Below, piece after piece: positions 48,272-55,766 of a stretch of 55,766 nt of DNA. The notes below the pieces were generated by a model that was not told the origin of the DNA, searched no databases, and was given only the letters and a program-made list of their open reading frames with translations. Source of the DNA: Ruficoccus amylovorans. GTDB lineage: Bacteria > Verrucomicrobiota > Verrucomicrobiia > Opitutales > Cerasicoccaceae. The position numbers were made by a program, and so were the translations under genes. Positions within the stretch are counted from its first letter, which is position 1; the number at the start of each line of letters is the position of its first letter. Location: the NCBI RefSeq assembly GCF_014230085.1, contig NZ_JACHVB010000004.1:1-55766 (forward strand), read 5' to 3'.

Positions 48272-50592
48272 TGGGATCGAGCAAAGGCTATGACCAGGGC
48301 GTGCCGCACTACATGGGCACCATCGCCTGTGTGATCAGCCGGGGGCCGCTCTACGGCCTGCAGGCGATCCTGCTCAACGGCGAGGCTGTCTGGACTGGGC
48401 CGGTCCTGCGCGGCTCTTCCACCGGTCCGCTGACGATCTCCACCGCCCACGGTACCCTCCGCATCTACTGGGGGACGGACGACCAGCCCGCCGACCCCAC
48501 GCTGAACCAGTACGCCTACCATCCGCCGTACCCCGGCGTGGCCTACTGCGTCTTCATCAACTTCGACCACGGCGCGGCCACCAACGCCTACAACGCCGAG
48601 TTCATCTGTCTGGCCGCGCCCGCGCAGAGCCTGGTTACCGGCACCCCGGCGTCCGCGTCCCTGGACGAGTGCCGCACCTGCAACGCGGCGGTCTTCGCCG
48701 CCGAGGTCATCACTTCCGAGAGCTGGCTCGGTCGGGCCGCTTCCGAGCTGGATCAGCCGAGCTTCCAGGCGCTGGCCAATGCCCTGCAGGCCGAACAGAT
48801 CACCGGCGCCCCGGCCGGACGATCGCTCGCGGCGGTTTCTCCGCTCGTGACGGATGCGACCGAGACCCGCGCGTTGCTCAGTGACCTGCTGACGCCGCTG
48901 GGTGCCTGGCTGCGCGTCACCGCCGCCGGGCTCGTCCAGGCAGGCCGGTGGGTGCGCGATGCCGAGGCGTTGACCGGCGTGATGGAACTCACCCTGGATG
49001 ACCTGACCGAGCCGCCCGTGGTGAACTTTGAGGATCAGGAAGACGCCCCCAACTCCGTGGCCGTCGAGTTTACCGATTCCGAGGCGCTGCACAAAGGGGC
49101 GACCCTCAGCGTGGATGATGCCGGAGCGATTGCCGAGGCCGGTGTGCTGCGCCGCACCACGGTCAAGCGACCCTGGCTGATCACGGCGGACCAGGCGATC
49201 CGCTCCGGCCTGGATGAACTCGCCCGCGTGGGCCGCGTGGTCTCCTGGTCGGGCTCGGTGCGCTACCCCCGCGCGCTCAAGCCTTCCGGCGACCTCGTGC
49301 AGCCGGGGGACTATCTGAGCGTCCCGCTCGGCCTGCCCGGCACGGAGGATGCAGCCATCCTGCGCGTGCTCAAGGTGCGTCGCCCCAAGGACGCCACCTC
49401 AGCCGTCGAGATCGAGGGTGAACTGGACCCCGGTGCCCGCGTGCTCGAGACGGCTGCCGCCGCCGAAAGCGCCGATCCGGGCACGCCCGATGTGGTGCCG
49501 CCGGTCATGTGGTCGCGCTTGCTCGCGCTCCCGCCGCTGGACCCGATCTCGGCCCCGCCGGTCATTGCCCTGGCGGCGCGGCCGCACAGCCTCGCCCTCG
49601 GGCTGGAGGTGGCCTACGACAGCGGCGCGGGCGGAGACTTTCCCACCGTGGCCCGCCAAAGCGGCTTCGCCCTGCCGGTGCGCCTGGCCGCCTCTTTCGG
49701 CTCCGGCTCGTCCACCGTGCGCGTGCGCCTGCTCGATCCGGTGGACGGGGCTGATCCGCGCCGCGATGAGCAGTACCTGCGCGCCTGGGCCGGAGGCGCC
49801 ACCGAGGGCCGCAACGACGAACTGCTCCTCATCCTGCTGAAAAAAGACGAGGCCGGTGACATCCTCCGCCACGGCGACGAAGATAGCCTGGAGTATCTGG
49901 AGGTGCTCTCCATCGCCTCGGCCCCCGCGCTCGTCTCCACCGATACGTTCCAGGCCAGCGTCCTGCGCGGCCGTCTCGGTACTGCCGCGCTCGCCTTCAC
50001 GGACGGCCCGTTCCCCGCGTCCTGGGAAGAAGTCGAGGGCTGGGTGATTCCGCGCTACCTCATGGCCCGGCTGGCTCATAACGACTTCGCCGGAATGCTG
50101 GCGACCGGCACCCCGGGCTGGTTCCGGCTCGGTGCCTACACCGCCCGCAAAGGCTACGCTCCCGTGGCTGCCTGGGAGGAACGCCAACGCCGCACCGCCG
50201 CCGCGCAGTCGCTGGCTGAACTCGCGCTCCAGCCGGATGCGACCACCTACGTGCCACAGGCCGCCTACGCTATCCCGGCCGGGCTCAATACGGCCCCGCG
50301 CGTCGAGTGGATCTCGCCCGCGAGCTTCCCGGCCACGGCCAGCGGCGGCGACCTCGCCGTCCACCTGCGCTGGCTCGACGGCACCGGCAATCTCTCCGAA
50401 GTGCTTCTGACCATCATCAAGAGCGACGGCACCGGCTATGCCGAAGTCCTGCGCCAGAGCCTCTCGCCCCGCGCCACGCATGAGTGGAGCGGCACCGTCA
50501 ACTTTCCGTCCACCGGCACCTGGACCCTGTCCGCTGTCGGTACCGACAGCACCGGCCAGACCGGCCGGAGCGATCAAACCGTCACCCGTTAA
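48271..50592 (+). CDS. Tail hub / tip attachment protein (gpJ/GTA-like)
   Basis: This 773-aa protein has the hub-type N-terminal motif (PHYMGTIACVISRGPLYGLQAILLNGE), then a series of beta-rich domains with DQPSFQALANALQAEQITG and VVNFEDQEDAPNSVAVEF typical of J-like proteins, and an Ig/FN-like C-terminal region (STGTWTLSAVGTDSTGQTG). It forms the tail tip that joins the tube to the fibre. It follows the NlpC/P60 gene as in lambda-type tails. Confidence 0.85.
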   Translation: MGSSKGYDQGVPHYMGTIACVISRGPLYGLQAILLNGEAVWTGPVLRGSSTGPLTISTAHGTLRIYWGTDDQPADPTLNQYAYHPPYPGVAYCVFINFDHGAATNAYNAEFICLAAPAQSLVTGTPASASLDECRTCNAAVFAAEVITSESWLGRAASELDQPSFQALANALQAEQITGAPAGRSLAAVSPLVTDATETRALLSDLLTPLGAWLRVTAAGLVQAGRWVRDAEALTGVMELTLDDLTEPPVVNFEDQEDAPNSVAVEFTDSEALHKGATLSVDDAGAIAEAGVLRRTTVKRPWLITADQAIRSGLDELARVGRVVSWSGSVRYPRALKPSGDLVQPGDYLSVPLGLPGTEDAAILRVLKVRRPKDATSAVEIEGELDPGARVLETAAAAESADPGTPDVVPPVMWSRLLALPPLDPISAPPVIALAARPHSLALGLEVAYDSGAGGDFPTVARQSGFALPVRLAASFGSGSSTVRVRLLDPVDGADPRRDEQYLRAWAGGATEGRNDELLLILLKKDEAGDILRHGDEDSLEYLEVLSIASAPALVSTDTFQASVLRGRLGTAALAFTDGPFPASWEEVEGWVIPRYLMARLAHNDFAGMLATGTPGWFRLGAYTARKGYAPVAAWEERQRRTAAAQSLAELALQPDATTYVPQAAYAIPAGLNTAPRVEWISPASFPATASGGDLAVHLRWLDGTGNLSEVLLTIIKSDGTGYAEVLRQSLSPRATHEWSGTVNFPSTGTWTLSAVGTDSTGQTGRSDQTVTR

Positions 50593-50598
50593 CGCACC

Positions 50599-53373
50599 AT
50601 GCAAACCGTCACACCCTCCCTTCACCGCCTGCGGCTGGACAAGAGCCGCCCGTACCAGACTCGCCCCATCCTGTACCTCTGGCGCGGGAGCACCCTGCGC
50701 GTGCAGCTCGGCCTCGCCGACGGCGCGGCCCTGCTCTCCGTGGCCAACCTCGCCTCGCTCACCTACGAGATTAAGCCCTACCAGGGCAAGAACCCGCCCA
50801 CGGAAAACACGCCCCCGGTCTACGCACGCACGGTGGACGTGTTTGACGATACCCTGACCGGCGACACCTGGGCCTCGGGCGCCCAGCAGCACGTCGCCTT
50901 CGACCTGGACAAGGCCGACACACAGTTCCCCGCGAACACGTACCGGCTCATCATTTCCGCGCTCACGATCGACAACCCCAGCCAACTGGTCACCTTCCTC
51001 GTGACCGACATGCAGGTGCGTGAAGACGGCGGCGGGCTCGCCTCCGTTATTGAGCAGACCCCCGGCGTAAACTACTACACGGCCGACCAGGCCGATGCGG
51101 CTATTCAGAACGCCGGGCAGGCCCTGCGCGATGAAGCGGCCGAGCTGCTCGCGCAGACACAGGAGGCCGCCGAAGGTATCTCCACTGCGGTGGACGCCGC
51201 CGACCGGGCCGAGGGTGCCGCCACCCGCGCCGAAACCGCTGAAGCCGAGGTCGAAGACAAGCGGCAGGAAGTGGCTACCAACACGGCCGCCGTCGCGGCC
51301 GACAAGACCGATGTCGCCGGGATGGCCGCTCAGGTGGAGACCAAGCGGCAGGAGGTCGAGGCCAACGCCGTCACCGTTGCCGGGGACAAGACCACCGTGG
51401 CCGGGATGCTTACCGAGGTCGAAGACAAGCGCCAGGAGGTGGCTACCAACACGGCCGCCGTCGCGACCGACAAAACCGATGTCACCGGGATCGCCACCGA
51501 GGTGGAGACCAAGCGTCAGGAGGTCGCAGCCAACGCCGTCACCGTTGCCGGGGACAAGACCACCGTGGCCGGGATGCTCACCGAGGTCGAAGACAAGCGC
51601 CAGGAGGTGGCCACCAACACGGCCGCCGTCGCGGCCGACAAGACCGATGTCGCCGGGATGGTCACTCAGGTGGAGACCGATCGCGTCGCCGTGGAGAGCG
51701 TCCGGGCGGACTTTAACACCCGTTACCTGGGCGCGTACGCTGCCGCCCCCACCACCGATAACTCGGGTAATCCGCTGCAGGAGGGCGTCGAGTACTACGA
51801 CACCTCGCTGGCCAAGAAACGCACCTGGGCCGCCGGCACCTGGCGCGATGCCTTCGACGGTGTGAGCGACGCCCGCGCCGCCGAGATTGCGGCGCGGCCG
51901 TTTGGGTCGGCGCTGCACCTGGACGGCGTGAGCGCCGCAGTAGCTCTGCCCGCAGGACTTGCTGACACTTTTCGGGGAAATTCCACCGTGATGTGGCGGG
52001 TCTTTTTCCCCGGCCGCCCGAGCGCGGGCAGCCGCATCTTTGGCAGCCGCGAGGACGGGTTATCAGCCTACCACTGGTCGCTCCAGTCCTCCGGTCAGAT
52101 CACGATATCCCTCGGTGACGGTGTCAATGGCGCGATCATATCCACACCCACAGGCTATATCCCGGTCGAACCTTCGGGCTGGATGTGGCTCTCGGTGACA
52201 GTGGATATTTCCAGCAACCTGATGAGCCTGTACCGGGACGCCACCCTGCTCGGCACCGCCGACATATCCGGTGTCGATCTGGCGAACACCCCGTGGCTCG
52301 CCCCGGCCATCGGCGCGATGAATAATGGCGGCACGATTGGCTACTTCCTGCGCATGTACGTCTCGGAAGGATGCGTTTACAATGTCGCACTTACGGCGGC
52401 AGAAATCGCCGCCATCACGGCACCACAGCCAACCCTGCCGAGAGTGCCCCCAGTGTATCGGTGGGGTAACCCTCTGCCCCGGTACGTATCGGATTTTTCG
52501 ACAGAAACGTTTTACGACTACACCCCGACCTACGGTGAATATTCCGTGGAGAATGGCGTGTCTGACGGAACCGTTGCCCATGATAATGTCCTCAAGATTA
52601 CTAAGTATTCGTCAGCGCCAGCTTCTGCCGTCCGCCTGCGTCTAAACTCCCTGTCTTTTGCCCCAAACACCAGCACGAAACAATGGAGGGTCGAATTCGA
52701 CTTCTACGTCCCGGCCTCACAGACTTCCACGCAGCAAAGCAGAATTCAGTTCTACCAAGATGGGATCGGTACGTCAATAGGAGGTACCTACTATTACACA
52801 CACCCGTCACCGGGGAATTGGGTACATGTAGTGTTGGAGGGGCCGTATATCAGCCTAGCCTCGGGTGCGGGTACGAATACCTTAGCAGTGGGCTTCGGGC
52901 AGTATAGCGAAGGCGTGGAACTGGAATTCGCCGTGGCTAATTTTCGGGTGTGGGAGATCGGGGCCATCGGCTCCTGGAGCGCTTCCCAGGCCGGTCGCCT
53001 TGGCCCGCAACTGCGGGACCGCAGCCCGCACCGTTACGACGGCCTGCTCGCTGCCAGCGGCTGCACCTGGACCGCGCTGACCGGGCGGGACGCGATCCGC
53101 GCGCGCGCGGTCGATGCCTCGTCCAGCATGTACCTCTTGCGGGCCGGGGACATCCTGCCCGCCGCCTGCGTCGTCACCGCGCTCGTGGTGGACGGCGCTC
53201 CCGTTGCCCTGAGCGGGGCGCAAAACGCCGCCCTGCGCCGCATCCGGCTCGCCCCCAGCGGGGCCGACCTGCTCGTGCAGCGCTCGGACGGCACCACCCA
53301 CGCAACCCTTGCCACCGTCACCCCGGCCAGCCTGGCCGACGTGGACCTCCTCCTGAACATCCAACTCGATTAA
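50599..53373 (+). CDS. Tail fibre with heptad repeats and C-terminal concanavalin-like domain
   Basis: This is a 924-aa protein. The N-terminal about 140 residues attach to the tail tip. Residues 218-357 are five tandem 28-residue units (E-D/T-K-R-Q-E-V ... D-K-T-x-V-A-G-M) forming a trimeric coiled coil, flanked by further heptads. Residues about 430-620 are a concanavalin/LamG-type domain (VMWRVFFPGRPSAGSRIFG, SLYRDATLLGTADISG), with a second beta module following (VRLRLNSLSFAPN, WVHVVLEGPYISL). The end is a small beta domain. It would recognise the host surface glycan or protein. Confidence 0.85.
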   Translation: MQTVTPSLHRLRLDKSRPYQTRPILYLWRGSTLRVQLGLADGAALLSVANLASLTYEIKPYQGKNPPTENTPPVYARTVDVFDDTLTGDTWASGAQQHVAFDLDKADTQFPANTYRLIISALTIDNPSQLVTFLVTDMQVREDGGGLASVIEQTPGVNYYTADQADAAIQNAGQALRDEAAELLAQTQEAAEGISTAVDAADRAEGAATRAETAEAEVEDKRQEVATNTAAVAADKTDVAGMAAQVETKRQEVEANAVTVAGDKTTVAGMLTEVEDKRQEVATNTAAVATDKTDVTGIATEVETKRQEVAANAVTVAGDKTTVAGMLTEVEDKRQEVATNTAAVAADKTDVAGMVTQVETDRVAVESVRADFNTRYLGAYAAAPTTDNSGNPLQEGVEYYDTSLAKKRTWAAGTWRDAFDGVSDARAAEIAARPFGSALHLDGVSAAVALPAGLADTFRGNSTVMWRVFFPGRPSAGSRIFGSREDGLSAYHWSLQSSGQITISLGDGVNGAIISTPTGYIPVEPSGWMWLSVTVDISSNLMSLYRDATLLGTADISGVDLANTPWLAPAIGAMNNGGTIGYFLRMYVSEGCVYNVALTAAEIAAITAPQPTLPRVPPVYRWGNPLPRYVSDFSTETFYDYTPTYGEYSVENGVSDGTVAHDNVLKITKYSSAPASAVRLRLNSLSFAPNTSTKQWRVEFDFYVPASQTSTQQSRIQFYQDGIGTSIGGTYYYTHPSPGNWVHVVLEGPYISLASGAGTNTLAVGFGQYSEGVELEFAVANFRVWEIGAIGSWSASQAGRLGPQLRDRSPHRYDGLLAASGCTWTALTGRDAIRARAVDASSSMYLLRAGDILPAACVVTALVVDGAPVALSGAQNAALRRIRLAPSGADLLVQRSDGTTHATLATVTPASLADVDLLLNIQLD
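51250..51669 (+). repeat. Five tandem 84-bp coding repeats (168-bp higher-order unit)
   Basis: Five units of 84 bp encode V-E-D/T-K-R-Q-E-V-x-x-N... of 28 residues (four heptads). Odd and even units differ, giving a 168-bp double repeat. Nucleotide identity between alternate units is very high, so the array can expand or contract by recombination. Confidence 0.9.
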
Positions 53374-53374
53374 C

Positions 53375-53875
53375 ATGACCTTCGACCGCATTGACCTGCT
53401 CGCCCCGGGTGACGCCCGACTCATCTTCACCGTTCCCGGGGGCGAGACCGACCGTCCCCTGCCCGAGGGCCAGCGCCCACCCGCCACCGCCGTGGCCATC
53501 GCCCTCGACCTGGACGCCGGCGAGCTGACCGCCACCCTGGAGGACGGCTCGAGCGAGGTGATCGCTCTCAGCGCCGCCGACATCGCCGCCGTTGCCGCCG
53601 CCCCCGTGGTGGAGCCGCCCGTCGTCCCGACCTCGGTGCGCAAGATTCAATTCGCCCTCCAGTGCCTCGCGATGGGGATCGACATCGACGCGCTCCTGGC
53701 CGCGATCCCCGAGGAGACCGAGCGCAAGGTCGCGCAGGCCCGCTGGAGCGGCGCGACCGTCATCTTTCGGGCCGATCCGCTCGTGCTGATGCTGGCCGCA
53801 GCCCTCGAGATGACCGAGGCCGACCTGGACACCGCCTTCATCGCCGCCGCCACTCTTGACCCGATCCCTTCATGA
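53375..53875 (+). CDS. Phage protein of unknown function after the tail fibre
   Basis: This 166-aa protein has a beta-rich start (RLIFTVPGGETDRPLPEG), then a hydrophobic/acidic middle and a helical C-terminal half (KIQFALQCLAMGIDIDALLA, MLAAALEMTEADLDTAFIA). It sits between the fibre and the methylase, where fibre-assembly or receptor-related proteins are often encoded. It overlaps the methylase start (ATGA). No family is assigned. Confidence 0.6.
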   Translation: MTFDRIDLLAPGDARLIFTVPGGETDRPLPEGQRPPATAVAIALDLDAGELTATLEDGSSEVIALSAADIAAVAAAPVVEPPVVPTSVRKIQFALQCLAMGIDIDALLAAIPEETERKVAQARWSGATVIFRADPLVLMLAAALEMTEADLDTAFIAAATLDPIPS

Positions 53876-54705
53876 GCCAACCCACTCCAATCAAACCCGC
53901 ATTCCCGCATCCAGGCGGAAAAACCCGCCTGCTTAAACACATTCTCCCGGCAATCCCGCCTCACCGCGTCTATGTGGAGCCGTTCTGCGGCGCGGCCGCT
54001 GTCCTCCTGGCCAAGGAGCCAGCCCGGTGTGAGGTTATCAACGACCTCGATGGCGAAATGGTGACTTTCTACCGCTATGTGCGCTGGCACCGGAATGCCC
54101 TCCTGGCCGAGCTGGCCAGTTGGCCAGGCAACGCCCGCCGCGACTTCGCCGACCTGCTGATGAACCCCGGCTACACGGACCTGCAGCGGGCAGCCCGCTG
54201 GTATTGGCTGAAGGTGGCTTCTTTCGGGGCACAGGGGAAAACATGGGGCCGCGACCGCAACTCCTATCACGGCTTCGACCCGGTGCGCCACGGCAAGCTG
54301 ATCGACCGGCTTGCCCGGCGCCTCAGTCATGTCATGATCGAGTCCCGGGATTTCGAAGAGGTAGTGGCCTTCTATGACGGCCCGGATACTTTTGTTTTCC
54401 TCGACCCGCCCTATGTGCAGTGCGGAAAGACCGCCTACCATCCTTTCCAGCCGGAGGACATGGCCCGCGTGCGCCGGTGCCTCGATCGCCTTCGCGGCAC
54501 CTGGCTCCTGACCTGCGATGACTCACCGGCTTGCCGTGAGATATTTGCCGGACTGCCTTACCGCGAGATGTCCATCCGCTACTCCCTGAACAAAAACTCC
54601 GGTGGAAAAGTCTCCGGCGAACTGCTCATCCTCCACCCATCCCTCGCCGCCGCCACAGACCGGTTACTCCCTCTTCCCGATCTCGGAAATAACCGTGCAG
54701 CCTGA
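53872..54705 (+). CDS. DNA adenine methyltransferase (Dam/D12 class)
   Basis: This 277-aa protein has all the main motifs of Dam-type N6-adenine methylases: P-H-P-G-G-K-T at residues 13-19, the AdoMet-binding E-P-F-C-G-A-A-A-V-L-L at 36-46, and the catalytic D-P-P-Y at 178-181. It methylates adenines in phage (and host) DNA and would protect incoming phage DNA or alter regulation. It is the last late gene, near the right end, where Mu carries its DNA-modification gene mom. A terminator follows 28 bp later. Confidence 0.9.
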   Translation: MSQPTPIKPAFPHPGGKTRLLKHILPAIPPHRVYVEPFCGAAAVLLAKEPARCEVINDLDGEMVTFYRYVRWHRNALLAELASWPGNARRDFADLLMNPGYTDLQRAARWYWLKVASFGAQGKTWGRDRNSYHGFDPVRHGKLIDRLARRLSHVMIESRDFEEVVAFYDGPDTFVFLDPPYVQCGKTAYHPFQPEDMARVRRCLDRLRGTWLLTCDDSPACREIFAGLPYREMSIRYSLNKNSGGKVSGELLILHPSLAAATDRLLPLPDLGNNRAA

Positions 54706-54733
54706 CTGAACTGCCCTTTCAGGCCATCTTCTC

Positions 54734-54769
54734 ACGCCCCTGCCTGGTTCCCTCCAGCAGGGGCGTTTT
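54734..54769 (+). terminator. Rho-independent terminator of the late operon
   Basis: The stem ACGCCCCTGC pairs with GCAGGGGCGT around a pyrimidine-rich loop and is followed by TTTTC. It lies 28 bp past the methylase stop and 34 bp before the prophage right end. Confidence 0.9.
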
Positions 54770-54779
54770 CCCAAACCTA
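54770..54779 (-). repeat. Subterminal repeat TAGGTTTGGG, right end (candidate transposase-binding site)
   Basis: This is the inverted counterpart of 16254-16263, 24 bp inside the right end. A further CTTTGGG lies closer to the end on the same strand. It is consistent with paired MuA-type binding sites, not proven. Confidence 0.4.
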
Positions 54780-54803
54780 CCAAATTTTTTCCCAAAGCCG
54801 ACC

Positions 54804-54810
54804 GGGCCTT
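54804..54810 (+). repeat. Prophage target-site duplication, right copy (GGGCCTT)
   Basis: This is identical to 16130-16136, directly before the rest of the IS630 transposase gene. Confidence 0.75.
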
Positions 54811-55709
54811 ACAGTTGGTGGATACGTCCGCCAATGCGTTAGCGATGGCGTCGAGTAAATGGGGATAGTTTCGTGCCTGGATCTTTCGCAGGATTGCCTT
54901 GAGCTTGCTCCACATCATTTCGATGGGATTGAGGTCCGGGGAGTAAGCCGGCAGGAAGCGGACTTGGGCCTTGGCCTGCCGGATCAGATTGAGGGTGTCC
55001 TCGTTTTTATGGGCGCGCAAGTTGTCCATGATGACGATGTCTCCGGGACGCAGGGAGGGGACGAGGATCTGGAGCACATAGGCTTGAAAGACCTCGGTGT
55101 TAGCCGCGCCCTCAACACTCATGCAGGCGGTGGTGCCGTCCAGGCGCCCGAGGAGATCATCGTGGTGGTGTGCCAGTGTCCATGCGGAGCATGGCAGAGC
55201 AGACGTTGGCGCCCGAGGGGCGCGACCCCGTAACCGGGTCAGGTTGGTCTTGGCCGCCGACTCGTCGATGAACACGAGCCGCGCCGGGTCGAGGCCGCCT
55301 TGGCTGCGCTTCCAGCGGCGGCGGGCTTGCGCGATATCGGGGCGGTTTTGCTCGGAGGCATGGAGCGTCTTTTTTTATATGTCAGCCCCAGCTTGTCCAG
55401 AGCCCAATGGATCGCTCCGACCGTATAGCCTAAGTCCAGACGCTCCTTGATTTCGGCCAAGGTCAAGTCCGGATGCTGCCCCACCAATGCCTTCAGTTCC
55501 GGCCCATGATCAGGCAATAAGCGTGCCTTGCGGCCCGAAAACCGATGCCGGGCTTCGATCAGGCCAGTCCGGCGCCGTTGCTGGATCAGCTTCTTCACCA
55601 TCCCCAACGACACCCGGAAACGCTGAGCCACCTCGGCCTGCGTGCACTTGCCTTCATCGTAGCTCTCCACGAGCCGCCGTCTCAAATCCAACGATAGCGT
55701 TTTCATCAC
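54811..55709 (-). pseudogene. IS630 transposase, N-terminal and catalytic parts (frameshifted, then interrupted by the prophage)
   Basis: The first frame, from ATG 55709 (MMKTLSLDLRRRLVESYDEG), has the helix-turn-helix V-A-Q-R-F-R-V-S-L-G-M-V. It must shift by -1 in the run of seven A residues at 55376-55370 (reading ...Y-K-K-K-T-L-H-A-S-E) to continue into the catalytic frame. That frame has the DDE residues in F-I-D-E-S, I-V-I-M-D-N-L and P-D-L-N-P-I-E, and ends at N-C-K-A, continuing at 16136. A/B-type frameshifting is known for IS630 elements. The shift may be programmed; the present loss of function is caused by the prophage. Confidence 0.87.
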
Positions 55710-55761
55710 TACCCACTACCAGATCCCAGAGAAAATAGCTACAGTTTTATTTGAAACGCTC
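54811..55761 (-). mobile_element. IS630-family element, 5' part (split by the prophage)
   Basis: The element contains most of the transposase gene and ends at the terminal repeat complementary to 16061 onward (CAGTTTTATTTGAAACGCTC at 55742-55761), with the TA duplication at 55762-55763. The three bases 55764-55766 are again the interrupted host gene. Confidence 0.88.
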
Positions 55762-55763
55762 TA
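55762..55763. repeat. TA target-site duplication of IS630, right copy
   Basis: TA lies just outside the terminal repeat, matching 16059-16060. Joining the flanks at TA restores the host reading F-N-Y-A-P. Confidence 0.78.
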
Positions 55764-55766
55764 AAT

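Larger units (their letters stand above)
16137..54803 (+). mobile_element. Complete transposable Mu-like prophage (about 38.7 kb), siphophage-type tail
   Basis: The boundaries are defined by the split IS630 gene and its 7-bp duplication. Hallmarks inside are a MuA-type transposase, a MuB-type ATPase, Gam, a GemA-like protein, Mu gp27/gp28 terminase, gp29 portal, Mu I-type protease, DUF2190, major capsid protein, a long tail tape measure, a GTA-like distal tail set and a right-end methylase. The early block is transcribed leftward from about 27.5 kb to the left end and the late block rightward to the right end, with a repressor between. All structural modules look intact, so the prophage is potentially functional. 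G+C is clearly higher than in the flanking host operon. Confidence 0.93.

Noticed and set aside
1-55766. tRNA or rRNA genes
   Set aside because: No cloverleaf-like or rRNA-like sequence was noticed; a dedicated scan would be needed to exclude a divergent tRNA.

Overview
The window looks like a chromosomal segment of a Verrucomicrobiota bacterium, probably class Opitutae. This is an inference from protein style: a very large secreted-type protein carrying three copies of an N-Y-A-P-x-N-L-G-Q motif, long Asp/Gly-rich calcium-binding repeats, concanavalin-like domains, and a huge RHS/YD-repeat protein. No rRNA, tRNA or core housekeeping gene is present to confirm it.

Layout. (1) 1-2344: complete IS66 element (tnpA, tnpB, tnpC) with imperfect terminal repeats. 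(2) 2345-3065: C-terminal remnant of a REP-associated (RAYT/Y1-type) transposase and a REP-like hairpin. (3) 3066-16060, minus strand: host operon in the order large concanavalin/Ca-repeat protein (N-terminus lost), 2525-aa RHS protein with a variable C-terminus, small three-helix membrane protein (immunity candidate). (4) 16061-55761: an IS630 element inserted in the large-protein gene at a TA site, itself split by a complete transposable (Mu-like) prophage of about 38.7 kb (16137-54803). The IS630 transposase tail lies at 16068-16136 and the rest at 54811-55709. The last three bases of the window are host DNA again, so the 5' end of the interrupted gene lies beyond the window.

Prophage. A leftward early operon (27479 to 16408, about 20 tightly packed genes) carries a Cro/Ner-like regulator, several small genes, a ParB-like protein, a MuA-type transposase, a MuB-type ATPase, an orphan DnaA-domain-IV-like protein, ribbon-helix-helix, DUF551-like and ASCH proteins, Gam, and a GemA-like protein, and ends at a strong terminator next to the left end. 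A divergent repressor (27513-28130) and a cluster of TCTGACC operator repeats separate it from the rightward late operon (29180-54705). The late operon has a lipoprotein and a TM/coiled-coil protein (possible lysis genes), then a Mu-type packaging and head block (gp27/gp28 terminase, gp29 portal, protease/scaffold, DUF2190, capsid, connectors). After that comes a long non-contractile (siphophage/GTA-like) tail block: tube, chaperones, tape measure, DUF2163-type distal tail protein, NlpC/P60 peptidase, hub and fibre. A DNA adenine methylase sits at the right end. The phage therefore combines Mu-type transposition and heads with a siphophage tail, and its early module is inverted relative to Mu.

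Most unusual signals: A+T-rich tandem octamer/heptamer leaders placed directly before several late-gene start codons in an otherwise G+C-rich operon; a structured, terminator-ended stretch at 28970-29162 with no gene in it; a MuA protein whose second catalytic acidic residue appears to be Glu; a DUF2163 tail protein split by an inserted domain; and the RHS/membrane-protein pair behind a disrupted coupled operon.
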